Shown here in pieces: positions 9,080 through 16,879 of a stretch of 64,000 nt of DNA; positions within the stretch are counted from its first letter, which is position 1; each line of letters starts with the position of its first letter. The position numbers were made by a program, and so were the translations under genes. The stretch comes from an uncultured marine group I thaumarchaeote (GTDB taxonomy: Archaea > Thermoproteota > Nitrososphaeria > Nitrososphaerales > Nitrosopumilaceae): positions 1 through 64,000 of the forward strand of contig CACIXQ010000002.1 of NCBI GenBank assembly GCA_902590655.1. Reading direction: 5' to 3'. The notes beneath the pieces were generated by a model. That model saw nothing but the letters and a program-made list of their open reading frames with translations, did no database searches and was not told the DNA's origin.

Positions 9080-9682
9080 CTATTTTGAATTATAACCTTC
9101 TTTTGGAAATTTCATACCAGCAATTCTCATAGTCATGTCTTCCTCGGAAGCAAATTTTTTGACTGTTTCCCAATTTTCATTTATTATCTTAGCAACGCTT
9201 GACGGTACTGATCTTTCCCATAATGATTTATCACTTTGAGTTGCTTCATACATTTCACTTTTCACTGATGTCGCAGATACTGACTTTCTAGTTCCCACCT
9301 TTGGTTTTAATCGGTATAATTTTAGCATGAGTCCCTCTGCCTTATCTCCAGTGTATGTAAAGTAATCACCATCAATTCCTTGTAGAATTTGTTTCCTTAG
9401 TGACCATGACTTTGGTGAGATAAGTGGTGGAAAATATTTTTTGAACGGTGCCAAAAACGTATAGTTTGATGAAACTGTAACTGAATCACCAAATACTGAT
9501 TCAATCATTTTTTTCCTAGTTTCAAAATTAAATGGAAAGCTTTTACTGTTGATCTCTTTTTCTTCCTTTAGAAAGCGGACTGGCATTACAACTACTTTGT
9601 TTTCTCTTTTTTGTTCCTCAATAATCTCAACATGAGAGTTTGTCATTGGATTCAAATGTGCAAGGTATATGCAAGTAGTCAA
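9080..9682 (-). CDS. Nucleotidyltransferase-like protein (NMN adenylyltransferase superfamily)
   Basis: This 200-residue protein begins CIYLAHLNPMTNSHVEII, which aligns with the GxFxPxHxGH phosphate-binding start of HIGH-family cytidylyl/adenylyltransferases. Here the motif reads TNSH, so a Ser replaces the usual Gly. Near residue 138 a block KSVSATSVKSEM resembles the ISSTxxR motif, again with the Arg missing. It may be a diverged nucleotidyltransferase; the substrate is unknown. The start is TTG. It is a lone gene between ilvE and a tRNA. Confidence 0.6.
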   Translation of the reverse strand: MTTCIYLAHLNPMTNSHVEIIEEQKRENKVVVMPVRFLKEEKEINSKSFPFNFETRKKMIESVFGDSVTVSSNYTFLAPFKKYFPPLISPKSWSLRKQILQGIDGDYFTYTGDKAEGLMLKLYRLKPKVGTRKSVSATSVKSEMYEATQSDKSLWERSVPSSVAKIINENWETVKKFASEEDMTMRIAGMKFPKEGYNSK

Positions 9683-9727
9683 TTATGCATTATTAATCAT
9701 AGTCATATTTCAATGATTGATTTGGTA

Positions 9728-9800
9728 TGGGAACAGTTGGACTTGAATCTATGATCTCCAGCACCCGAGGCTGGAGTATGCCAAGCTAACTTATACTTCC
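9728..9800 (-). tRNA. tRNA-Pro(CGG), structurally degenerate
   Basis: The reverse strand folds as a 73-base tRNA. The anticodon stem CCAGC/GCTGG is perfect and extends to seven pairs, and the loop CTCGGGT gives anticodon CGG (Pro) with U33, G37 and U38. U8, A14, G18-G19, A21, C48 and the T-loop TTCAAGT are conserved. However, the acceptor (GGAAGTA against TGTTCCC) has an A3-C70 mismatch and two G-U pairs, the T-stem (ATAGA against CCAAC) has only two Watson-Crick pairs, and base 26 seems absent. It may be a decaying or edited tRNA. CCG codons can also be read by a UGG tRNA, so selection may be relaxed. Confidence 0.55.
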
Positions 9801-9840
9801 AAAATAAATTGAATTAGACAGTATTATTTTTTTTAAATCT

Positions 9841-10692
9841 CTAGCCGTATGATTCAAACTTAACAGAAAAATTTCCATCCTTCGCCTTGTCTTTTTCTTT
9901 TTCTAATAGAAATCCAAGTGGACGTACATAATTCAAAACACCGTCCACTGTTCCTTGCCAACCACAAACATAAAAAATAGTATTTTGTGGAGTTATTTTT
10001 TCACCAACAAGTTCTTCAAGAGGTGAGCCACTACCATTTTGTGGTTTTAGAAATTGTTCAACTCTTCCTGTTTGACCAGTCCATGATCTGTTAAACCATT
10101 CTTGTGGTCTACTAATTGCTGCTCTATATTTGAAATTCCATTTGTCAGGACCTCTGTCTATACTTTCTTGATCCAAAGCAGTTAACTCATCCTTGTAGCT
10201 CAGTTCGTCAACATAGCTAGAACCATGCAAACAGATAAGCTCTCGATGATCACCTACTGCATGAAGATGTCTAGCAAAAGCCATGAATGGAGCAATTCCA
10301 GTTCCACCACTAATGCAAACAATTCTTCTATCATCTTTTGTACCATCAGCTAACTTTTCATTAATTTGTAGTGCATTTCCAGTCGGTGGAAGCCATGACA
10401 CTTCACCTCCTTCGCCAGAATTAAACAGAGCAGTTGTTACACGACCTGGTAGTGGTTTTCTAACCCATCTAATTACTAACTCTATGAATCTTTTATTTTC
10501 AGGATGTGAGGCTATTGAGTATGCTCTTCGAATTATTTTATTATCCTCGCTAGGTATTGGCATACCAAGAGTAATGAATTGACCAGTCTCATAATTTGGG
10601 ATCACGCCATCTTCGGGCACAAGTCTAAAAACTGCTAGATCTTCTTTCATTAATTGAACGTATGTCAATGTAGCCTTTTTGTCAACAGCCAT
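9841..10692 (-). CDS. FAD/NAD(P)-binding ferredoxin reductase-like oxidoreductase
   Basis: This 283-residue flavoprotein of the ferredoxin-NADP+ reductase superfamily moves electrons between NAD(P)H and a protein or small acceptor. The FAD domain has RRAYSIASHP (about residues 55-64) and GRVTTALFN. The NAD(P) domain has CISGGTGIAPFMAFARH (about 126-142) and, near the C-terminus, FYVCGWQGTVDGV. There is no iron-sulfur domain and no signal peptide, so it is cytoplasmic and needs a partner. ATG at 10692 is supported by a TATA-like element about 25 bases upstream. Confidence 0.88.
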   Translation of the reverse strand: MAVDKKATLTYVQLMKEDLAVFRLVPEDGVIPNYETGQFITLGMPIPSEDNKIIRRAYSIASHPENKRFIELVIRWVRKPLPGRVTTALFNSGEGGEVSWLPPTGNALQINEKLADGTKDDRRIVCISGGTGIAPFMAFARHLHAVGDHRELICLHGSSYVDELSYKDELTALDQESIDRGPDKWNFKYRAAISRPQEWFNRSWTGQTGRVEQFLKPQNGSGSPLEELVGEKITPQNTIFYVCGWQGTVDGVLNYVRPLGFLLEKEKDKAKDGNFSVKFESYG

Positions 10693-10712
10693 ACTCGTTA
10701 GATCCGCAATTA

Positions 10713-10722
10713 GTAGTTAATA
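10713..10722 (-). promoter_or_regulatory. TATA-like element for the reductase gene
   Basis: The minus strand reads TACTTATTAA, about 25 bases before the ATG at 10692. The spacing fits a leaderless transcript. Support is positional only. Confidence 0.35.
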
Positions 10723-10827
10723 AGTATCACATAAATGAGTCGTACCTAATCTAATTTTTTTAATATTATAAAAAACCAGATCGATATATCATAAATATTA
10801 AAATTTAGCCAGACTTAGCTAGTTCTT

Positions 10828-11547
10828 GTGTCCGAGAATAAAGACGAATCACAATCGTCAACACTTTCAGAAGCAGAAGCAGAACATGCTCTAGCCAAAG
10901 CGGAATATGAGGCTGCAAAAGAAAATGCAGAAGAAGCAAAACCATCTGATGGTACACTTAGAACAACAACAATTTCAGATGCTGTGGCTGCAACAGAAAC
11001 TGTTGCACAGGCTGAAGCAGCATACGAGGCGGCAAAAGCAAAAGTAAAAGCTGCAAGGAAGACATCAGAAGCTGCTTGGAAAGCAGAATATGAAGCTGCA
11101 AAAGCCGAAGCAGGTGGAAAAAGAGAGGCAGGACAATTTTCTAATAAACGCAAACAAGATCGCATATTTCGCAGAGAAATGGGAGAACCAGAATTTTTCT
11201 TGATGGACAGAGATGCTCCATTAACACCTATACTTACTGGAGATGAAATAGAAGAATTAGCTATGAAAGTACAAACACCAAAAGATCAAACGCCTAGATA
11301 TAATCCAAAAAATATTCTTAGTCCTGAATTTGCTGGGGGTTCAAGTTATGAAAATGGATTGACTGATTTGATTGAAGAAGCTAAACAAAAACTAGACAAA
11401 CTTTTGAATAACCCAGAAGCTACTAAACAAGAACTTGATCTTGCTAAACTAGATTTGAAGAAACTAGAATATTTGTATGATAACTATAACATGGGCATGA
11501 ATGTTTTCAGAACTGCAAAGGGCGGTAGAGATAAAATATCAGAATAA
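10828..11547 (+). CDS. Alanine/glutamate-rich coiled-coil protein
   Basis: This 239-residue acidic protein is of unknown function. Residues about 10-105 are almost only A, E, K and S in heptad-like runs (AEAEHALAKAEYEAAKENAEEA, AAYEAAKAKVKAARKTSEAA), predicting a long coiled coil. The block AEYEAAK recurs, as an internal repeat. The rest has a conserved-looking stretch EPEFFLMDRDAPLTPILTGDEI and a second helical segment. There is no signal or membrane segment. The start is GTG. It lies 12 bases ahead of hemA, so the two probably share a transcript, although no link with heme synthesis is evident. Confidence 0.75.
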   Translation: MSENKDESQSSTLSEAEAEHALAKAEYEAAKENAEEAKPSDGTLRTTTISDAVAATETVAQAEAAYEAAKAKVKAARKTSEAAWKAEYEAAKAEAGGKREAGQFSNKRKQDRIFRREMGEPEFFLMDRDAPLTPILTGDEIEELAMKVQTPKDQTPRYNPKNILSPEFAGGSSYENGLTDLIEEAKQKLDKLLNNPEATKQELDLAKLDLKKLEYLYDNYNMGMNVFRTAKGGRDKISE

Positions 11548-11559
11548 AGGTGAAAATGG

Positions 11560-12684
11560 TTGAGTGAAAATGACTTTCAAATCATGAATGCAAGAATAAC
11601 TTTTAGAAACATTCCATTACATAAATTAGCAAATTTTTCATTCAAAGATGTTGCTGCTGCATGTAAATCTTTTATAGAAAATGCTGGTGCTGCGGAATGT
11701 CTAATAATTCAAACTTCTAGTAGAGTAGAAGTTTTTACTGTTGGTGGTGTACAAACAGGAGAAATACCTGATGCGAGAAGAAACTTTGAAACGGATGGAA
11801 CTCCTGCAAAGAATCAAGGAAAAACACTTAACGTAAGTAAGATACTATCAACTTGGTCATCACTTGCAGACATGGATCAATTTGATCTCGATCATTGGGA
11901 CCAAACTCTAGAGATTTACAAAGGTCCTGATGTTTATGAACATCTTCTAAGATTAGCATGTGGTTTAGAATCACTGGTTGTTGGAAAAGGTGAGATTGTT
12001 GACGAACTAGAAAAAGCAATATTGATTGCAAAGGAAGCTAAAACATCTGGTAAAATACTAGATAAATTATTTGACGCAATTATGCGTGTTGCAACTGGTA
12101 TTAGAGATTCGACTGGAATTGGTAAAGATGTAGTAACAATGGGAGATATGTCTGTGAAACTTGCCGAAGATAGTATAGATAATGTCGGATCTAAAAAAAT
12201 TCTACTTATAGGTACAGGAGAAACGGCGGGTCTTGTTGCTAAAACTCTTAATAAAAATAATTATCAATTTGAGGTATCTAGTATGACAATTGAACGAGCT
12301 ACTGGATTTTCTAAAACACTAGGTGGTAAACCAATTGATTTCAAAGATGTAATGGTTGGTTTTGATAAATTTGATATTATTTTTGTTGCAACCACTGCTG
12401 ATTCTTTCCTAATTACGTTTAAAAAAATTGAAAAAATTATGAAAAATAAAAAGAAAGGTACGTTGATACTGGATCTATCAGAACCAAGAACGGTTGATGA
12501 ACAAATAGCCACAATTAAGGGAATAAAATTGGTGAATCCCGCTCAAATTAATGAAATGATAGAGGAAAACACGAAGAAAAGACTCAATGCGGTGTCTTCC
12601 ATTGAAGAAAAGATTGATGAGGAAGTTCCAATTATTGAAGCAACTCTGAAACGTATTGATACAAAATCCTTAGTTAATGCATAG
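11560..12684 (+). CDS. hemA: Glutamyl-tRNA reductase (catalytic Cys replaced by Ser)
   Basis: This enzyme reduces glutamyl-tRNA to glutamate-1-semialdehyde, the first step of archaeal heme and siroheme synthesis. The 374 residues cover the catalytic domain, NADPH domain (KKILLIGTGETAGLVAKTL) and dimer helices. HLLRLACGLESLVVGKGEI matches the family. The catalytic motif, normally T-C-N-R-x-E, reads TSSRVEVF at residues 52-59, so the thioester-forming Cys is Ser53; the nearest Cys is C47. The TTG at 11560 gives the 374-residue form, and an in-frame ATG 24 bases later is an alternative. No other heme genes are in the window. Confidence 0.9.
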   Translation: MSENDFQIMNARITFRNIPLHKLANFSFKDVAAACKSFIENAGAAECLIIQTSSRVEVFTVGGVQTGEIPDARRNFETDGTPAKNQGKTLNVSKILSTWSSLADMDQFDLDHWDQTLEIYKGPDVYEHLLRLACGLESLVVGKGEIVDELEKAILIAKEAKTSGKILDKLFDAIMRVATGIRDSTGIGKDVVTMGDMSVKLAEDSIDNVGSKKILLIGTGETAGLVAKTLNKNNYQFEVSSMTIERATGFSKTLGGKPIDFKDVMVGFDKFDIIFVATTADSFLITFKKIEKIMKNKKKGTLILDLSEPRTVDEQIATIKGIKLVNPAQINEMIEENTKKRLNAVSSIEEKIDEEVPIIEATLKRIDTKSLVNA

Positions 12685-12736
12685 CTAAAAATCAATTAGA
12701 AATCCTAAAAGGGATAAACATATCCTGTTTTTTATT

Positions 12737-12813
12737 GGGCCGGTCGTTCAGCCTGGTAGGATGCGCCCATGGCATGGGTGAGGTCAAGGGTTCAAATCCC
12801 TTCCGGTCCACCA
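12737..12813 (+). tRNA. tRNA-Ala(GGC) with encoded CCA
   Basis: All arms pair. The acceptor is GGGCCGG/CCGGTCC and has the alanine identity pair G3-U70. The anticodon stem is CGCCC/GGGTG with loop ATGGCAT (anticodon GGC), and the T-arm is AAGGG-TTCAAAT-CCCTT. The discriminator is A at 12810, and CCA follows at 12811-12813 in the DNA. The next base begins the stop codon of the opposite-strand HEAT gene. An AT-rich TATA-like stretch (gataaacatat) lies about 25 bases upstream. Confidence 0.95.
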
Positions 12814-13206
12814 CTAAATTTTCTTACTGCCTTTGTTTATTCTAAGATATTCTAATGCGCCTAAGGCACAATCACTAACCATGCTATTTGGATCTTTAGC
12901 TAACAGTTCAAGTGAAGGTATCGCATTTATGTCACCCCTATTAGCCAAGACTAGAGCTGAAAATGCTCTGACATTTTTATTTTTTGAGCTTAGAGCGTTA
13001 ATCAAAAATTGTGAAATATCATTTTTGTTAAGAAAGAGGGAACTAAATGCCTCACCTCTAACTTCTATCTCAGAATCATCAAGTTTTGTTATTATTTCAT
13101 TGATTATTTTCTGATCGTCAGACTGGCTTAAAGATTCTAAAATATTGATCTTGTCACCCTTTGTTCCAGAATTTAAAATTTCATGGATCTCCGGAGATTT
13201 ATTCAT
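12814..13206 (-). CDS. HEAT-repeat protein
   Basis: This 130-residue all-helical protein is made of about three HEAT-type repeats, each ending with an alternating helix of the form A-x-x-L. Examples are IINEIITKLDDSEIEVRGEAFSSLF, then ISQFLINALSSKNKNVRAFSALVLANRG, then IPSLELLAKDPNSMVSDCALGALEYL. Such repeats serve as protein-binding scaffolds. No catalytic residues or signal peptide are seen. The stop codon directly abuts the encoded CCA of the convergent tRNA-Ala, and it is divergent from Alba. The function is unknown. Confidence 0.8.
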   Translation of the reverse strand: MNKSPEIHEILNSGTKGDKINILESLSQSDDQKIINEIITKLDDSEIEVRGEAFSSLFLNKNDISQFLINALSSKNKNVRAFSALVLANRGDINAIPSLELLAKDPNSMVSDCALGALEYLRINKGSKKI

Positions 13207-13278
13207 TAATAATATCTATTGCCCCTCAAATATGTAAAAATTTCAATCAGTATTTATTTTTCCAAATTTGTATTTTAG

Positions 13279-13287
13279 GTTTAAATT
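13279..13287 (+). promoter_or_regulatory. TATA-like element for alba
   Basis: The sequence tttaaatta is centred about 27 bases before the ATG at 13310, preceded by a purine-rich base pair (agg) that could be a BRE. This fits a leaderless promoter and supports the ATG at 13310 over the upstream in-frame TTG at 13268, which lies in front of the promoter. Confidence 0.5.
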
Positions 13288-13309
13288 ATACCAGATCGTT
13301 AATGGCTAC

Positions 13310-13654
13310 ATGTCAAACGACGCAAATGAAGCAAATAATACAACTGCAACGACTCAAACAGAAAAGCGATCTGGATCGGACGAATCTAGAGATGTAATAT
13401 TCATTGGTAAGAAACCATTGATGGCTTATGTAACATCAACACTAATTCAGTTAGCTAACATTCCATCTGTAACTATCAAAGCACGAGGAATGAGTATTGG
13501 TCGTGCTGTAGACGTGTCACAAATAATCTCACGTAAGACGGAAAATGCAGGATACAGTATAGGAAACATCAAGATAGGTTCTGAACCATTAGAATCTCAA
13601 GATGGACGAACTAGAAATGTTTCAACTATTGAGATACAAGTAAAGAGAAATTAG
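13310..13654 (+). CDS. albA: DNA/RNA-binding protein Alba
   Basis: This small chromatin protein is of the Alba superfamily. The core starts at VIFIGKKPLMAYVTSTLIQL, with the Lys pair of the nucleic-acid binding site (normally KPxMNYV, here KPLMAYV). It continues with IKARGMSIGRAVDVSQIISRK and ends with VSTIEIQVKR. A 30-residue disordered, Thr/Asn/Gln-rich extension precedes the fold. Length is 114 residues from ATG at 13310. A single-gene transcript is likely, since opposite-strand genes flank it. Confidence 0.93.
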   Translation: MSNDANEANNTTATTQTEKRSGSDESRDVIFIGKKPLMAYVTSTLIQLANIPSVTIKARGMSIGRAVDVSQIISRKTENAGYSIGNIKIGSEPLESQDGRTRNVSTIEIQVKRN

Positions 13655-13673
13655 ACTTCTTTACTCTGTTCTT

Positions 13674-14531
13674 TTATTTTTTGTATTGCCTCTCTAATTT
13701 TCTATATTTTTTTAATTCGACAAGATCATTAAACTGATCAAAATTCACAAGTTTTTTGTTTAATTTTTTAGTGGTTCCTGATCTTTTTAATTCCTTCAGA
13801 ATTTGAAGCGTTGCGTACGTATTAGAAAATAAGACTGAAAGAGGATATAAAATAATTTTAAATCCCATCTCAAAAAGCTTGGATTCAGAACTAAGTGGTG
13901 TTGCACCACCTTCGATCATATTGGCTACAAGTGGTGCATGAATAGAACCCCCAATCTTTTTCATCTCCTGAATAGTTTTTGGCGCCTCAACAAAAATAAC
14001 ATCCGCACCAACTTTTTTGTAATACAACCCTCGTTCAATAGCGTTATCTAATCCCTCAGTTGCCCTAGCGTCAGTTCTTGCTACAATTATGAAATTCTTA
14101 TCACTGCGAGCGTCTAATGCTGCTTGAAGTTTTTCTGTATATTCTTCTTTAGTAACAACTTCCTTTCCTTGCATATGCCCACATCTTTTTGGCCATCTTT
14201 GATCTTCCAAAAAAATTCCTGATGCGCCAGCAGCTTCTAATTCACGAACTAATTTCCATACACTAAGTGCATTACCATACCCAGTATCAGCATCTACTAT
14301 AACAGGTATAGATACTGCACGACAGATCCTGCGCGCATTATCGACAGTTTCAGTTGAACCAATAAAACCATAATCAGGCATGCCAAATAGAGTAGCAGAA
14401 GTTCCATATCCAGTCTGAAACATGGCTTCAAAACCTACTTTTTCTACTATTTTTGCTCCAATTGCATCATAAACTCCAGGTATGACTAATGGTTTTGATT
14501 TGTCTTGTAGAAGTTTTCGTATACTTTCCAC
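13674..14531 (-). CDS. Isocitrate lyase/PEP mutase superfamily protein (methylisocitrate-lyase-like)
   Basis: This 285-residue TIM-barrel enzyme of the lyase/mutase superfamily cleaves or rearranges C-C bonds in 2-hydroxy or 2-methyl acids. Mg-binding residues are in IVDADTGYGNA and IFLEDQRWPKRCGHMQGKEVV. The KRCGH motif (the lyase signature K-K/R-C-G-H) contains the catalytic Cys, so a lyase is favoured over a PEP mutase. The second family member in this window (33616-34512) has the PEP mutase motif instead. The substrate is unknown: methylisocitrate, dimethylmalate and oxaloacetate are options. Confidence 0.85.
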   Translation of the reverse strand: MESIRKLLQDKSKPLVIPGVYDAIGAKIVEKVGFEAMFQTGYGTSATLFGMPDYGFIGSTETVDNARRICRAVSIPVIVDADTGYGNALSVWKLVRELEAAGASGIFLEDQRWPKRCGHMQGKEVVTKEEYTEKLQAALDARSDKNFIIVARTDARATEGLDNAIERGLYYKKVGADVIFVEAPKTIQEMKKIGGSIHAPLVANMIEGGATPLSSESKLFEMGFKIILYPLSVLFSNTYATLQILKELKRSGTTKKLNKKLVNFDQFNDLVELKKYRKLERQYKK

Positions 14532-14562
14532 AGATCGTCTATTTTATCGAATTATTTATGAT

Positions 14563-15069
14563 TTAGTCTATCTTGACATTTTTTCCTTTTTTGGCAGGTT
14601 GGTTTTCCATTTTTTCCATCTCGGACTTTAAGAATTTCTTATATTTTTCAATCTCCTCTTTTGACATTTGGCTTGCATTCTCACTCAGCATTGAACCTAA
14701 AGTATAAACACGTTCTATCATATCAAGTGCTACAAATCGACCTACATTACCAATTCTGAATAAAACATCGAGTTGATTTTTTACTATATTGTTGATTGTT
14801 TCTAGATCGTCAGCGGTTGTGGTACCTTTTTTTGTTATTTTGTATTTACCACCAGTGGTTTCTTGTATCAATTTTTCATCCAATAATCTTCCCAGTAGTG
14901 GATAAATCAAACCTGGAGAAGGTTTCCATTTACCCTCACTTTGTTTTATAGCAAAATCAATAAGCTCCTTACCTGTATGTGGTTTCTTTTTGAGTGTTTC
15001 AAGTATGAAATGTCGTGAAAATCCTCTTGGAACAGAGCTACCAACACGTTGCATCCATTCAGCCTGCAT
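14563..15069 (-). CDS. PadR-family transcriptional regulator
   Basis: This 168-residue winged-helix repressor of the PadR type follows the family pattern. It opens with RHFILETLKKKPHTGKELIDFA and continues with KPSPGLIYPLLGRLLDEKLIQ (recognition helix and wing) and GKYKITKKGT. A C-terminal helical region (about 90-168) would form the dimer. The ATG at 15069 is preferred; a GTG at 15072 is one codon earlier. Two 12-bp inverted repeats overlap the start and immediately upstream DNA, next to an A/T-rich TATA box, suggesting autorepression. The ligand is unknown. Confidence 0.88.
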   Translation of the reverse strand: MQAEWMQRVGSSVPRGFSRHFILETLKKKPHTGKELIDFAIKQSEGKWKPSPGLIYPLLGRLLDEKLIQETTGGKYKITKKGTTTADDLETINNIVKNQLDVLFRIGNVGRFVALDMIERVYTLGSMLSENASQMSKEEIEKYKKFLKSEMEKMENQPAKKGKNVKID

Positions 15070-15091
15070 CACTGGTGATATCGCTAGTGAT
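15068..15091. promoter_or_regulatory. Tandem palindromes, likely PadR operator
   Basis: Two adjoining 12-bp imperfect palindromes, ATCACTGGTGAT (15068-15079) and ATCGCTAGTGAT (15080-15091), share the pattern ATCRC-N2-GTGAT. They sit across the PadR start codon and directly against a minus-strand TATA box (AATATATA, 15091-15098). Binding here would cover the transcription start. This is direct sequence structure; the binding protein is inferred from adjacency. Confidence 0.6.
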
Positions 15092-15166
15092 ATATATTAA
15101 CGCTTCGTTTTGATCTCTAATTGAATTTACACTCATATTTACCAGGATTCAAGATTTGATGTCACG

Positions 15167-16879
15167 ATGACTAATACTATTGATTACGATCTGATTATTG
15201 TTGGTTCTGGTCTGGCTGGTTTGAGAGCAACAATTCAAGCTGCACGAAGAAATTCTAAGATACGTATTGCCGTAATATCAAAAGTACAAGTTATGCGTTC
15301 TCATTCAGTTTCCGCAGAAGGGGGAACTGCAGCTGTACTCTTTCCAGAGGATGGGGACAGTATTGAATCGCATATCTATGATACAGTTAAGGGCAGCGAT
15401 TTTCTGGCAGACCAAGATGCTGCAGAACGTCTTTGCAAAGAAATGCCTGACGAAGTCTACCAACTTGAACACTGGGGCATGCCATGGTCTAGGCGAGAAG
15501 ATGGAAAACTTGGTCAACGAGCTTTTGGAGGTTACAGTTTTCCTAGGGCAACATATGCATCAGACAAAGTTGGATTTTTTGAAATGCAAACGCTGTATGA
15601 TACATGCCAAAAATTTGATAATATTGAATTTCTCAATGAATGGTTTGTAACTTCCATTTTACAGAACGAGAAAAAATTTGTCGGTATCACAGCAATTGAA
15701 TTGTCTAATGGTGATTTTCATACCATTAAAGGCAAGGCATTAATCATCGCAACTGGTGGTGCGGGTCGAATTTACAGCTTTTCAACATATGCGCTTTCAT
15801 CTACGCCTGATGGTCTTGATATGGCCTACAGAGCAGGTCTTGCACTAAAAGATATGGAATTTGTACAATTCCATCCTACTGGAATTATGCCCTCTGGTAT
15901 CTTGATAACAGAAGGTGCTAGAGGTGAGGGAGGTTATCTTATCAACAAGGATGGTGACAGATTTATGAAAAAATATGCCTCCAAACTAATGGAACTAGCT
16001 CCAAGAGATATAGTATCAAGATCAATAATGACCGAAATTAATGAAGGTCGTGGATTCAAAAATGAAACAGGAGTGGATTGTATGAAGCTAGATCTTAGAC
16101 ACATTGGTGATGACATAATAAAAGAAAAACTCGGTGGCATTCGTGAAATATCGTTGAAATTTTCAGGCGTAGATCCAGCACAAGAAATGCTAGATATCCG
16201 ACCTGTATGTCACTATATGATGGGTGGTATTCACACCGACATAAATGGTGCTGCAGAACTTCAAGGAGTATGGGCTGCCGGCGAGGCAGCATGTGTCAGC
16301 ATCCATGGATCAAACAGATTAGGAGCAAATTCTACTTCAGAATGTATAGTTTGGGGAAAAATAACGGGAGATGAGGCTGTAAATTACATAGAAAAAGCAA
16401 CGCCTGCAACATCAATACCTACTGATTTGGTAAATATGGAAGAAAAAAGAATCTATGATGGAATTTTTAGAGGAAGAGGACAAGCAAATCCATACGAAAT
16501 AAAGCAAGAGCTTACTGATACATTAAATGATAAAGCCTATGTTTATCGAAATCAAACTGATTTGTTAGAAGGATTGAAAAAAGTTCGCGAGTTAAAGGCA
16601 ATGACTTGGAAGCATGTGGATGATCAAGCAAAAGAATACAACACAAACTTTTCAAATGTAATGGAATTAGATTCTATGTTTAGGGTAGCTGAAGTGGTTT
16701 TGATTGGTGCGATTAATAGAAAAGAATCTCGCGGTTCACATGCAAGAACTGATTTCCCAAAACGTGATGATAAAAAATTCTTACATCATACATTGGCATA
16801 TTATGCTCCTGAGGAACCGATCATGAAAAAACATCCAGTGACAATAACTAATTACAAACCTGTGGAGAGAAAATACTAG
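15167..16879 (+). CDS. sdhA: Succinate dehydrogenase/fumarate reductase flavoprotein subunit
   Basis: This 570-residue catalytic subunit oxidises succinate to fumarate. Features are the N-terminal FAD-binding DLIIVGSGLAGLRA, RSHSVSAEGG with the His that covalently holds FAD, FGGYSFPRATYASD, and the active-site region QFHPTGIMPSG followed by GARGEGGYL. The C-terminal FAD block SRLGANSTSECIVWG is also typical. The ATG follows a clear spacer after PadR and is the first gene of sdhA-sdhC-sdhD-sdhB. The downstream stop TAG directly abuts sdhC. Membrane-associated complex II of the respiratory chain is the expected place of action. Confidence 0.97.
   Translation: MTNTIDYDLIIVGSGLAGLRATIQAARRNSKIRIAVISKVQVMRSHSVSAEGGTAAVLFPEDGDSIESHIYDTVKGSDFLADQDAAERLCKEMPDEVYQLEHWGMPWSRREDGKLGQRAFGGYSFPRATYASDKVGFFEMQTLYDTCQKFDNIEFLNEWFVTSILQNEKKFVGITAIELSNGDFHTIKGKALIIATGGAGRIYSFSTYALSSTPDGLDMAYRAGLALKDMEFVQFHPTGIMPSGILITEGARGEGGYLINKDGDRFMKKYASKLMELAPRDIVSRSIMTEINEGRGFKNETGVDCMKLDLRHIGDDIIKEKLGGIREISLKFSGVDPAQEMLDIRPVCHYMMGGIHTDINGAAELQGVWAAGEAACVSIHGSNRLGANSTSECIVWGKITGDEAVNYIEKATPATSIPTDLVNMEEKRIYDGIFRGRGQANPYEIKQELTDTLNDKAYVYRNQTDLLEGLKKVRELKAMTWKHVDDQAKEYNTNFSNVMELDSMFRVAEVVLIGAINRKESRGSHARTDFPKRDDKKFLHHTLAYYAPEEPIMKKHPVTITNYKPVERKY

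Noticed and set aside
10815-11165. Ala/Ser-rich minus-strand frame
   Set aside because: It is the mirror of the repetitive Ala/Glu coiled-coil gene; such composition gives open antisense frames by chance.
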